A stretch of DNA of 64,000 nt from Serpula lacrymans var. lacrymans S7.9 (Eukaryota > Basidiomycota > Agaricomycetes > Boletales > Serpulaceae): positions 789,756-853,755 of the forward strand of contig NW_006763306.1 in the NCBI RefSeq assembly GCF_000218685.1, given 5' to 3'. The number at the start of each line of letters is the position of its first letter. The stretch's first letter is position 1. The notes under the pieces are model-generated. The model was given only the letters and a program-made list of their open reading frames with translations. It had not been told where the DNA came from and did no database searches. The translations under genes were made by a program, and so were the position numbers. Below are positions 10,409 through 21,700 of this stretch, piece by piece.

Positions 10409-11070
10409 TTACTTTCTCATAAGTAGATAAACTGGATCCCCAAGAACAACGTTCGTCATATGCCGGAATGATCCTGTAAGAGACATAAGCAGGCCACCGA
10501 ATGACGCATATGCGGTCCTATCACAAATAAATCATCAACACATAATTGAGAGACGCGCTCGATGAAATGCGTACACCACTTCCGCTGTTCCACCGTCAAA
10601 TTTGTACACCTATCAACAAAGTCAGATTCAAAATCAAGAGGATACGTTTTCGCACTAAATTTCACCTTGCCGTACATAACATAGCCATAATCATCATCTA
10701 GTCCTCCTTGCCGCTTGGCATCCGGTCTCCAGAGATCTCTCTCTTTCCCTTCCGAATCATCTGCACCGTCAGCTCCGGCTCCAGCTCCTCCACCATCACG
10801 CGATAAAGATGTAGCAAGAGCGAGAGCGAAGTTTTGATCTTTGGCAAGTGGGAAAAGTTCGATGTTATAGTCCAAGGTCAGATCCATATCATAATTTTTT
10901 GAGTGTGCATACAGTCTAGAAACTGCTCAAAAGCCAGGCCACGATGGTCATTGAGCAAGAGAATAGGGTGATGTAAAAGGCAGACCTCGATCAAATTTTT
11001 TGCCCTCCTTATCTATGGCATTGATGTTGAATATATCGTCGAAAACGATATTCGAGGTTGTCGATGCCAT
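10409..11070 (-). CDS. RPB8: RNA polymerases I, II and III shared subunit RPB8 (RPABC3)
   Basis: Four exons (11070-10986, 10922-10666, 10609-10575, 10517-10409) give 161 residues. RPB8 is a common subunit of all three nuclear RNA polymerases, a small OB-fold protein docked on the largest subunit. Visible signature: SNIVFDDIFNINAID near the start, SKNYDMDLTLDYNIELFPL, a short acidic/Gly-rich insert (about residues 75-95), YGYVMYGKVYKF, then AYASFGGLLMSLTG and the closing VYLLMRK. The first intron begins GTCTGC rather than GTAAGT, but joining there keeps DRVSRLYAHSKNYDM in frame. The last intron is fixed by the need to restore AYASFGGLLM. It is slightly longer than the usual 145-150 residues because of the insert. 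Confidence 0.92.
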
Positions 11071-11348
11071 ATTGACGATCACAGTGCTTACCGATGTTCA
11101 TATGTTTGCGGAAATCTAGTCGGGGACTCCCGGAAAATTCCCGCAGATGGGCATGCATTATTTGTGAAGTGGGTGGCTCAGTCCATGAATAAGCGCCGAG
11201 TTGCGCCTGGCGAGTTCATGAATAAGTCTAACAATTTACAGGGACCTTCATTAAGCTTCAATAGCAAAATTCAATTCGTACACGATTTTATACATCACTA
11301 TTTACACCACCCAGTTTTATCTTGCAAATTTTATCGAAAGAATACTTT

Positions 11349-13559
11349 TTAGCTGAGAGGTTCCCTAGGATAGTTCTTGCAGGCGGTGAGATATTCGTCT
11401 TGACCTTCAATCGTGTATTCTAATGGCCTTGTAAGTGGCTCAATACTTTCTCCCCTCGCCCTGAGCTCTTCCAAGCGCTTGGCCGTCGCGGGTCTTGTTT
11501 TGTTAACGCTGTATATCTTGATACGGTGGCAAGACGATGTGACATGGAGATCCCAACTATATTTGATAAGAACGCCATGATAAATCAGCATCAACCTATT
11601 ACTGCAAAAGAAAGGTGATGAGGAACGCACTTCCATGCAGAGCGCACGAAGGTAGGCTCGGTATTGTTAGAGGAGTCCCAGGTACGGACGCAGAACTCAA
11701 GCCAGCCTTCAGCGTCAACGGGCAGTTTGATTTTCCACAACCTCCATGCGTGATAGTGCTATTTCATCGCAACGGCGTTCAGAAATAATTATTTTCATTT
11801 AAAGGTTCGCTACTGACCTTTTCAGTCATGTCTTCCGGCTGAACAGCGTACCAAACGTGGCCCCTGTAAGCGATCGTCAGAGCAACCAGCTTGGATTTGT
11901 GGGTAAACATTACCCGTCTGGAGAAACCTCGACACGCTCTACCCAATTCCCTCCTCCGCTATACCCCCAACCTTTGAGCTCAATGGAACCATCATGAACG
12001 ATCACAGATTTATCGACTGGGGATATAATGGCACTCCTGTAACATCCAATAAAAAGATGTCAATGCTCAGCAAATAAAGGGTATCAGGGCACATACGAAA
12101 CAGGCATTTGCTGGATTGAAAAGCCGTTGGAATATTTCACATTTTGCTTGCCGAGCTATTCGTCACCGTAAATATTCCAGCATAAAAGCAAATGATGGTT
12201 ATTGAGATCACCTGCGACGTGTAGTACAGATATTCTTGGCTTTGAACAGGGCCCATGCTTGGTTCCGCGAGTGCATTAATCTGGTAGACCCATTTGCAGC
12301 TCCTTGCACCAATGTATCCTGTAACAACTAGACGGAGAGGAGCACCGTGAATTTTGGGCAGCGGTTTCCCATTCATTTCCCATGCGAGGATGACCTCTTC
12401 ATTCATGCGGACCTTACGGTATGGTACAGAAACCGCATAATTGAAGACATTCCCTTTTCTACGTGGAACCGTTAGCCAAAACAGATGACGATGTCTAGCG
12501 AATGTGCTTTCTCACTTGAAATAGGTGTCACCACCAATGAACTCGAGATGCTGGCATTCTGGAAGCACTCCACCACAAGCTCTTTTGAGAACCTTTTTCA
12601 GGGGAACACCACGATAAACAGCTGTCCCGCTTGAGAAAAGTAAAGTATATTAGCAGCCGTACATACGGAGGCAGGGATTGCGACAAACATAGCACCTTCA
12701 CCCCAAGGAGCGTTAATCAGTTCATCACCATCGCCAGGGTACTCCCTGATTTGCTCAATGCGACGTGTACCACTGCATTGCAGGGTAACAGTTACTTCAC
12801 ACTGGCTAAAATATTCGTATATTCATGAGTAGCTTTTATACGAAAGATATACGCAATACATACGGGAATTTGGAAGGATCCTTGAGGTCTTTCAAACTCA
12901 ACTTGACAGGGTTATTCACGAGACCGCCTATTTCAAGTTCAAATGCGTCTTCCTCAATAGCAGGAACACCTCCGTGGTTGCGAACGCTATCGGTTATGGT
13001 ATCAGCATCCTTGCCCGACAGGACCCCGTGGTGACTAACAAGTGATGCATATTGTCAGTGATTTTGCCTTCTAGTAGCTGATCACGGGTAGTCTCTCCAT
13101 TGTAAGGAAAGTCGAGCAGGTGAATAAGGTCAGGCTTTTCCTTCTGCACGACCTCCCAACTGTAGTTGACGATGGATTGCAGACCGAGTGCCTTGTGGTA
13201 ATCTTTCCAGCGGTATCCGATGAGGACAGGGTTGGTGTCAGGCAAAGGTACAAACTGGAATTCTGCATTATGTAGAGCATCGACACCATGAGTACGTTTG
13301 GCGCTTCAAATATATATAAAAGGAAAGTTGTCTGTTACTCACCAGGGGGGTGTGGAAAAGTGTGAGTCTTCAGTATCTCTCTAGCTAGAGCTTTCTTTTC
13401 CGGATATTTTTCCCATTCTACGTATCTAATCCTTGTTAAGACGAACTGGGCCATTTATCGAGAAGATATGAGAAATTACCCTGACCAGCCGCTCCTTTCC
13501 TCAGCGAATAGCTGGCTAAGCGGCTTTCCATTGTAAGTGGTCTCTGCAGGTACAGGCAT
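11349..13559 (-). CDS. sulfite oxidase-type molybdopterin oxidoreductase
   Basis: Twelve exons (13559-13480, 13425-13343, 13262-13040, 12986-12864, 12805-12689, 12629-12516, 12458-12212, 12155-12097, 12036-11914, 11863-11818, 11758-11631, 11556-11349) sum to 516 codons plus stop. It would oxidise sulfite to sulfate using molybdopterin. Signatures: HHFVRNHGGVPAIEEDAFE, then VTLQCSGTRRIEQI with the molybdenum-binding Cys at about residue 180, WGEGAIGTAVYRGVPL, GGDTYFKKGNVFNYAVS, and GAPLRLVVTGYIGARSCKW. The Mo-cofactor dimerisation domain follows (about 310-450, including GWGYSGGGNWVERVEV and RTWDSSNNTEP). There is no cytochrome b5 haem domain and no FAD reductase domain, so it is neither the animal-type enzyme nor a nitrate reductase. 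No mitochondrial presequence or C-terminal SKL is evident. Confidence 0.92.
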
Positions 13560-16040
13560 ATGGAATGAGATGGGTCTTTAGTAAAGATGCAAGCAGATTG
13601 TAACCCGATATGCCCTTAGCCCATCTCCAAACCGTATTTATGCGGGTAACCCAAACGCCTTAACCCAAATTCTGATTATCTGCCTTGATACTATATTTGG
13701 TGTCTCCCATTGTGCCCGTACGAGGCCGTGAAGAATTTCCGGTCTTCACGATATTAAAATACCCCATGATCAAGATATGGTGATTATCTAGGAGGTTGTA
13801 TTCAGTTTCGTAAGAGAATGCACTTTCGAAGGCAGGTCTCGCGCCCGAGGCTCAGAAGCACTGGAAAGAAGGCGTAGATATGCTCCAATTTGACCGAGGG
13901 AAGTGCGCTATCCGACGACAGGGCCGAATACACTGTAGTTATTTGTTATCCAAATGTACCAAGAGCCATCTGAAATAAACTGACTCGTGGAAAAGGCAAA
14001 AAGTACGACAAAACCAACGTTCTCATATATCGACTTAGGGGCTAAACCTATCCTTGAGGTAGCCATGTAGAAGACGTTCAAATGGAGCATACAGACCTCG
14101 TGACGATTTTTTGACGCGCAACGGTCAGGTAACTTCATCTCATCACCGAGAAGCACAAACACGTTGAGGAGCATTGAAACGTGTCAGTCCTCCAACAGCT
14201 TCTGACAGGCACTGCAATACAAAAAACACAGATATAGAACTGAACTGGAGCGATAATTGTTACCTCGTGTCGATGTCTTGCCTAGAAATGCTGCGTAAAA
14301 CATAAATACCCCACTGCATCACAGACCTCCCGGAGTATCAATGAAGTAATTCGTAGCCAGATACCTATCCCAGTGTAAGACTTGGCCGTTCGTCACAAAG
14401 CTCCATGGTGCTACCCATACCTACGCCATTTCCTTCTCGAAAAAGAAAACACCAGGTTCTACTCCAGGATGGTTCTTCCTTAACTGGACTGCTGCTTGTA
14501 CGGCGATCCGCAGATCGTACTCCTGCATAAATTTCAGTCTACAGTCAACAAAATTTGACACTCGTGACAAGAGAAAGACTACACCAGTCGGGTGTCAATA
14601 GGTATGCCCAGCAATTAGATACCGGCACTCCTCAGCTACATAAGTACATATTAGATTCAAAAACAGCTTATCGCAGCCTTCCCTCGGGCCGAGGCTTCGA
14701 CGTTTGCTACAGGGCGTAAGAACTATAGAACCAAAAACGTTGAGCATAAGTACTACTATCGTTGGACAATAGGTGCAATTGGTCTGGGGAGAAGTTGAAT
14801 AACTCACCAGTCGTTGAGCTTTAGACTGTCGGAACTTGACCAGTAGATATAATTTTTAGTTTTCTAGCTGCCTATGTAGAAAAATAAGCAAGAACTTGAA
14901 GCATTGGAGCAGCGGAACAAAACCGAAAAGACGACACATGTTTTGGAATGGTTCTGCAATTTCTGGTCACACTGGGTCACAGCGGCACTCACAGACCAAA
15001 TCAGGCGGAGCTTACAAGTCAAATTCCGCCAGGTCACACCAAGTCCTGACGCTGGTGGTATGTGCGGTACGTACCGAAGCGGAGCTAGCGGTCCTTGATT
15101 GATTATCTTGGTGTGTGATTGCCTGTTTCGGTCGCCTAGTCACGACTCCATCATTGTTTTCGTTTCTCCAGACTTTGAGGCCCCAATCAGCTCAGTAAGT
15201 ATCTGGCATTGTAGGGGCCTACCTATTGACGTTTTCTAGAAAGGCAATATTCCCAGCACGAGATCTGGTCAAATCTGGCCATCTTTCCCTCACTTCTGGA
15301 GTTCAAGAGCATAGTGTCAGGTCTGTCGTTGTTGCTACAGATAAGCTATTCACTAAATTCTTTCACAATTTTATTCTCTATACTATATTCTACATCTGAC
15401 AATTTTCTAGCTACCTGTACAGTGATCGTTGAGCCTCTGGAGGCCCAAGTGCATATCTCTTACCGGTTGCATCAGGTGTCCAACGATAGTAAGGCAAATA
15501 AAGGTCAGGGAAAGCCTACAGCACTGGAGCTTTTCCCAACAGATCATAGCAAAGTCTCTTCAGGACTTATCCGAATTGAGGCCTAAAACAGACTCTTAGT
15601 AGTCCGGCGTAAAGATTTGATAACGATGGACTACGATGCCGCATTGAGCATATTTAGTTTGGGAATATTACGAACCATGATAGGCTATCCCGGCGTGCGG
15701 CGAACTCAAAGCTCAGAGATAACAAGTGGGGAAAGCGGTATCGGTATGTCTGTAGTCGTAAACGCCGTGAAGACTGCGGGAAAATACACACACAGAGGAG
15801 CGCTCATAGACGTTAATCCCGAAAAGGTCGAGGATTACATTTGCCTGCAATATTCCCAGAAAAATCACAATTTGACACTGCCTTCAGTCAAATATACCGT
15901 ATGCCTGCAATTGATGTATTGTAAGTAATATCAATAAACAACTTACAGTAAAGCTTTACCACCTTTGATGACATGCTGGCCCAAAGTTGGCAAATATAAG
16001 ATACAATAATTAGTATATATGAAGCAAGGCAGGAAATACA
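13560..16040. other. gene-poor stretch with unidentified minus-strand coding traces
   Basis: On the minus strand, 14810-13900 contains protein-like pieces that splice or frameshift into one another: SSDSLKLNDW near 14810, KLFLNLICTYVAEECRYLIAG near 14650, YDLRIAVQAAVQLRKNHPG near 14500 and LHWDRYLATNYFIDTPGG near 14370. Stops interrupt them. They look like a decayed intron-rich gene that I cannot place. The plus-strand frames at 15314-15586 and 15617-15928 have no family signature. Confidence 0.35.
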
Positions 16041-17520
16041 CTACTTTTTGCTGCGTGCAGTCATTCGTCTACTTTTACCTAGCCGTTTGTTGCCTCCACC
16101 CCGACTGCCTCCTGGCCCGCCTCTCGTCGCCCCGTGTCCTCTTCTACCTGCAGACCCAGCATCAAAGTTATCTGTAGATGCTTTAGTATTTTGCTTTGAC
16201 CGACGCCCCTTCCCACCGAAGCCGAACTTTTGATCCCGGCTTTGACGAGATATGTTTTTCCCACCAGGTCCCTTGCTGCGCTTAGCCGGGCGGTCAGTGA
16301 TAGCATCTTCCACAGCAACATCAAAGGCGTCCCCATCGGCTTGAGCATTGTCCAATGCGCCTTTGCGTTCTAAAATCCATGTCAGCATGATCCTAATCAT
16401 AATTCAGAGCAAATGCACGTACTGCGCTTCAGATTCTGGATTCTGTCTTCCATATCCTTTTTATTTTTCCCCCTCTCCTTGAGTTTCTCCATCTGTACCT
16501 GTTTACCAAACTTCTTGCCTTCACGTTCTTTCCTTTTATCTTCGCTCTTCTTGATGCCTGCACTTTCATCTAATAGTCGCTGTCGTATGCGTTCCATGTG
16601 AGAATCGGATTTCACCATCTCAGCAAAATAATCTGAAGGACGAGTGAAAGGCAGCTTGTTTTTACTAGCAAGTGCGCGAGCAGCGTCTGCGCTGTGCAAA
16701 GCCTGTTTATAGCTTTTGTCTTCGTGAGTTCCCTTAAGCTGCATTAGTGAAAAAACAAGGAACGTACAAAGCGAGTTCGCGATTTAGGTCGTCGTTAACA
16801 TCAACATCAATACTTTCTGGGTATGTCACAGCTAATGTCTCGGTCCAAGGAAGAGATGGATCGAGTTGTATCAGGTTTCGAATTCGTTCAAGTGCAAGCT
16901 GATGTATGATTTGTATATTCCGACGGAAAACAAGAATTATAGAAACTCACCTTGTTATCGACCTCAACTTTTTGTGTGGGAACCGCATCTTCATCTACAG
17001 AAACATCTTCAAGGTCATCCAGGGCAACTCCATCATCCTCTTTGACATTTTTTTCGTCTGCAGGGCGATTCTCCTTTTCACTGTCTTCTTCTACCTCTAC
17101 CTCTTCTTCGCTCTCTTCATCTCCTTCTCCCTCATTTTTATCGCTTTCACCCTCCTCACCCTCAATCTCCACAACCTCTTCCTCGCTATCACCTTGTTTT
17201 TGGCCTCCTTCGCCTTCCTCGTCCGACTCCCACTCATCTTCGTCCTCTCCACCCAGAGCAGAAAGCTGAACCTGGTCAAACTCGTCCAAACCATCCTCAC
17301 CGAGCATTTCGATCAGCTTCTCCATGCCTTCCGGGTCTACACCTTCTTCCTCGTCGCTTGAAGCATCTGATTCGTCTGGCGATTCAGCCTTGGGTTCAGG
17401 TGCTGGTGCTTCCTTCTGAACTACTTTACTCTTTACGGGTGATTTTGATTTTGAGGAAACAGTCTTTTTTGGTTTCTTTTCAGAGCTTTTTCTTTTTTTG
17501 ACCTTTGTTGTGGACGGCAT
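16041..17520 (-). CDS. EBP2: rRNA-processing protein EBP2
   Basis: Four exons (17520-16951, 16898-16768, 16712-16423, 16369-16041) give 439 residues. EBP2 is a nucleolar factor for 27S pre-rRNA processing and 60S assembly. The N-terminal 190 residues are Lys-rich and then very acidic (many Glu/Asp/Ser runs). The conserved core follows: LALERIRNLIQLDPSLPWTE, DLNRELAFYKQALHSA, FTRPSDYFAEMVKSD.HM and RKEREGKKFGKQVQ, ending in a Gly/Arg/Lys tail typical of nucleolar proteins. The third exon starts at 16712 because only that acceptor restores RELAFYKQAL. Start chosen at MPSTTKVKKRK; an in-frame Met 24 codons upstream is less likely. The gene is divergent from the TRIR homologue with 207 bp between starts. 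Confidence 0.93.
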
Positions 17521-17727
17521 CGTGAACTGTGGTAAGTTCTCTGGCGAATTTTGGCTAGCCACCTGAGAAAATGTGGTGGCAAAGTCGAGCAAATAAGTGG
17601 TCGCTGAGTTTGAAGCATCTTCTTCTGGCTAACGATCACACCGATGGTAGCACTACTTGTCTTTGACCACGAACTGATTCATATCCTTTCAATCGCTGAT
17701 CCGAAATCCTCAAACTTGTACACAAGC
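17521..17727. promoter_or_regulatory. shared divergent promoter, EBP2 / TRIR homologue
   Basis: Only 207 bp separates the two start codons, so the promoters and 5' UTRs must overlap. No TATA box is obvious near either start. The shared position would allow co-expression of two nuclear RNA-related genes, which is inference. Confidence 0.5.
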
Positions 17728-18347
17728 ATGTCCAATACACCAACACCACAACCAAGCTCCGGGTACGCCTCACCAGCTCCATCGACAGTCCCATCAAACC
17801 CCAATACACCTAAATCCAAGGCAACTAACGTATTTTCTAACGACGGCTCTTTTCTAGAGCGATTTCAGCGTAACAAGAAGGTAGCTTGGTTGCGCCTCTC
17901 CACTGTTTGTCCTTTCATTTATTTTCTGCAGGACGAAGAAGATAAGAAGAAGCAGGAAGAGGCGCTTACAAGGTACTAATGTTTACGTTGCAATGCCTTG
18001 GGCTGCATGATCTCACACATATTCTTTCAACTAGAAAGCGGGAGTTCGACAGTCGTTTTGTGAGTCCATCTTGCATCATTAGCTTAGCTTGCATGCTAAG
18101 TCCATTTCTTTCCCCAGAAAAAAAGGGGCAAGCGTCCCCCACCTGATCCATCCCCTGCAGTGACTGTTCCTGAAAATCCTCCATCCAAGAAAGCAAGATC
18201 AGACAAACCACTAAGTATGTTCTCGCTTCTTTATCTTGGAAACTACTTCTTACTACTGTCATATAAGCCGAATATGAGAAGGAAGTAAAGAGCTACACTC
18301 CCAGCCTCAAAGACAGCGGTATTGGCGTTCGACCTCTTGTTAAATAA
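17728..18347 (+). CDS. TRIR (C19orf43)-like small nuclear protein
   Basis: Five exons (17728-17880, 17932-17972, 18035-18059, 18118-18214, 18268-18347) give 131 residues. The two ends match the vertebrate telomerase-RNA-interacting RNase TRIR: NVFSNDGSFLERFQR (human counterpart NLFANDGSFLELFKR) and the C-terminal YEKEVKSYTPSLKDSGIGV ending RPLVK (human ends RPLVK). Between them is a Lys-rich linker with KKRGKRPPP and PPSKKARS, a likely nuclear localisation signal. Human TRIR is reported as a telomerase-RNA-interacting nuclease; whether this fungal protein has that activity is unknown. Start taken at MSNTPTPQ; an upstream in-frame ATG at 17644 would add 28 residues. Confidence 0.8.
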
Positions 18348-18739
18348 TGCATATAGCTCTTGTCAGTGAGTACCAGCTACTGCCTCCCTGGCCATCGTTA
18401 TCATGGACTTGAACACTGGATACCCAGGATCATGTCTAGTAGTAATTATTGATTTTTATCAGACGTTGTATGGTAAATCGCCTCTGTATACCACCTGGCC
18501 ACACAACGTCACCAGGCCTGCTTTGTTGTCCATTTGGTTCATTGTACAACCACCAATGTACAAATTTGATATATTTGAATATTATCGTGTCCTAGCTTGT
18601 GTCCTAGGTTGATATTACACTGAGTGAAGCGCTTACAACATATTGTTTTACTTAGGCATCTATACACAATAAAATGTGGGGTTTTCGATAGTTCAGGATA
18701 ATTCAAGACTCGAGTACTCTGAAAATCTGTATAATTTCA
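18348..18739. other. convergent 3' region
   Basis: This lies between two convergent stop codons (18347 and 18740). It is expected to hold overlapping 3' UTRs and terminators. AATAAA-like sequence at 18669 could serve plus-strand polyadenylation. Confidence 0.5.
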
Positions 18740-21700
18740 TCAGTATTCAAAGGCAGCAGAAGTGTGTTTTGTTCTAACCTTTACATGGCCGCTTTTCATA
18801 TCTTCAAGGCGATAGCTGACAGATTCAACAGTCTTAAGGAAATGTACTCAGTAATAAGAATTTAGCGACTTGAACGTAGAACGTACCTGCTGTCCAACAT
18901 GCTGGTTTGCTTGGAACACCCTGACCTTCGACTTCTTTGTCTCGAACTCATTTATCACACCAACCAAAGGCTCGCCAACACCCACAGATTGGTGGTATGT
19001 CTGTAGACCTTTATGCCCTTTAAACTTCGCATCATACAGAGCAATAATATCACCAGGCAGGATCTCGCTCATCCGCCGCTGTACAGCGGAGGAGGTCTGC
19101 GCATAGACAATATGTCCAAAGTCCATACCGGAGGGTTGCATGGCATTGGGTACTCCATGAAGCACTGCCATCACGAAACCCATAAAAGATCCATCACCGA
19201 TAAGGGACTTTTTAGACTTCTCATGAAGCATAGTCGCAGCCTCGCATATGTGCACGCCAACCTTTCCCCATACTGCCATAAGATCTTCAGAAGAAAGCTG
19301 TGCCTCTATCGCAGCTTTCTGAACAGAAGGGGGATGAGCAGGAGGAAGCTGACTCGATGGCCGCGAGACTGGCCTTGTGGAACGTGGCGGGGGAGGCGGG
19401 GTGTCAGTCGACGATTCTTCAGAGAACTCATTGCTGCTACCGAGGCCTAGATCAAGCGAGGCACTAGGAATCGAAGGGAGTACCCATTGCGAAGAACTCA
19501 TCATTGCCGAGTCAGGTTCCACTGCAGAAGGTGGAGGAGGGGGTGGAAGAGCTGAGCGAGGCGGAGGTCCGCGAGGGGGGCGTTGTGGCGGGAGTGGAGC
19601 ATTTTCGACTTCCATATTCTCAGGAGCTTCTACCATCACATACTCCGATTGGGACCGATATGCACCCACCGGAGGGGATAATGCACGAGGGGGAGGAGCC
19701 GGAGGAGAACTTTCAAGGACATGGTCGATAGACGACTTCCTTGACCCAGGGCGACGAATCTGTAAGCTGGGGCGACGATTGAATATCGCTGCCGGGATTG
19801 ATGGAATTGGCGGGCGGCCACTAGGCACAGGAGGAGACCTAGACATCGTTCTGGGCGGGGGCGTAGGAAGTACATCTGTTCTCGGGACTCCCGAAGCGCG
19901 CCTGCCTTCTCTTCCAGGCACTGGTGGAGGGGCTACCCCTTGTTCACCTTCATCGTTCGCATCCTCGAAATCGACTTTTACCTCTTCCATTTCGCTGTCT
20001 TCAGCTTCTACTCTCACACCATCATCAGAAGTTCCTCGACTCTCTTGTTCTGAATCTAACTCCCTCACTACAGGCGGAGGCCTGGCGGGTGGAAGTGCTC
20101 GATGGGGGGCAGGAACAGGAAGGGGAGACTGGGATGACGCCTCCTCAGTCTCGCTCTCTTCCTGCCTGACGAGAACTGGCTTCGGCCCAGAACCCAATGC
20201 TTGCGGTAACATACCAAATCTCATACCACCCATCCCGGCGAGTTTTACTGCGATTCTTTGCTTTCGTGCGAGCTCATCCTCTTCTTCTTTGTCGACAACA
20301 TTTTGACCACTTTCTTCAGGTTCGATTGTAGAATCCTCCGAGCGAGCGGAAACTGGAGGAGGAGGAGGAGGAAGAGGAGGACGAGCCATTGGAGGCATAG
20401 GTGCACCAAATCTGATACCACCAAGGCGAGCCATACGCTCTGCGATGGTTTGACGGCGAGCTTGTTCTGCATCTACTTCACTAGTCTCATTAGCTGTTTG
20501 AGGTTCTGCATCATCAGAGGCACTTTGAGGAACTGAGCGCCCACTGGCAGCTAAGGGAAAATTGAGCTTAAAAGAGACGTGGACGGTGTACATGCACCAA
20601 CTCACCCTCCTCAGTGTCTTCGTACGTTAACCTATCAGTAGCCGCTTGCCGAAATAATGGGGAAGGCGCGATAGGAGGTGGTAGACGTGCTAGAGGTGGG
20701 GGTGACACCTGTGAAGCGCGACTAGCAATTGCTTCTCTCGCCTGGGGCTCAGCAGTTGCAATCTTGACGCTAGCACGACGAGGTGGTGGAGGCATAGATC
20801 GTCGTGGAGGTGGGATAGGTGCCTCTTCCTCGGACGCAGTCGATGTTCTTTGAACATGAACTGGATTTGTTGATAAGAACAAGCTTTACAGAGTATATCA
20901 ATATAACGCACCATTCTTTGTGGGCGAGAAAGGAGGTGGAACAGGGCGTGGAGGTATATCAGGAGATTCTGCTCGCACTCTTTCTTCATTCTCAACCTCG
21001 ATCGCACGCTGGACAATACGTGGAGGAGGTGGAGACACAGGAGGCGAAGCTGGGCTTCTAGCAGAGCCTGGACCAGGAGATATGACACCAGGTCGTGAGT
21101 TCAAATTTACAGGTGGTAGAGGAACTCGACGCGTTAAACGGGATGGATCCATGTCGTCGTCGTCGTCGTCGTCGTCAAAAGTCGGAACACCATTATCGCC
21201 TTCAGCGTCTACATCCCCTTTATAGTCCTCGGCGCTTATTTCGCCATCATCAGAATTTGTGTAGTGCCTTTGATATCTTTCTTCTTCTGTATCTCCTGCG
21301 CTGTCAACCATTGTTGTATGTTCGTAATTAAAGTTCTCTTGATATGGTTCCTGAATATGCTGGGCAAGATAAGTTGTGTTTCTTCCCGATATACTTTCCC
21401 TGCCATCATATGAGTCATGATGGTGATAGTCATCCGTGGCTGTGTCTTGTTCACCCTCGAGCTCATCAGTATCGCGTTCAATATGTGTATCATCTTCATA
21501 GCGCAGTCTATGTGTAGCTTGGCCCTCTTTACGCACTTGTAGAGGCTCCGCTTGGTCCTCGACTTCATGATCAGAGACTTCCCGTCTGAGATCTGGGTAA
21601 AAATAAAATAACATTAACGCAAAAATCTGTAAAGATACAACGAGATTAGGCAGACTGTGGATATTTACCATCCTGAGCTTCCTCTTCTACATCGTAACCT

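Noticed and set aside
16906..17361. Long plus-strand frame opposite EBP2
   Set aside because: It is the mirror of the Glu/Asp/Ser-rich EBP2 exon; the hydrophobic look comes from the reverse complement of acidic codons.
19377..20306. 309-codon plus-strand frame
   Set aside because: Antisense of the Pro/Ser-rich BBC1-like exon; composition is purely Gly/Ser/Arg and has no start context or family motif.
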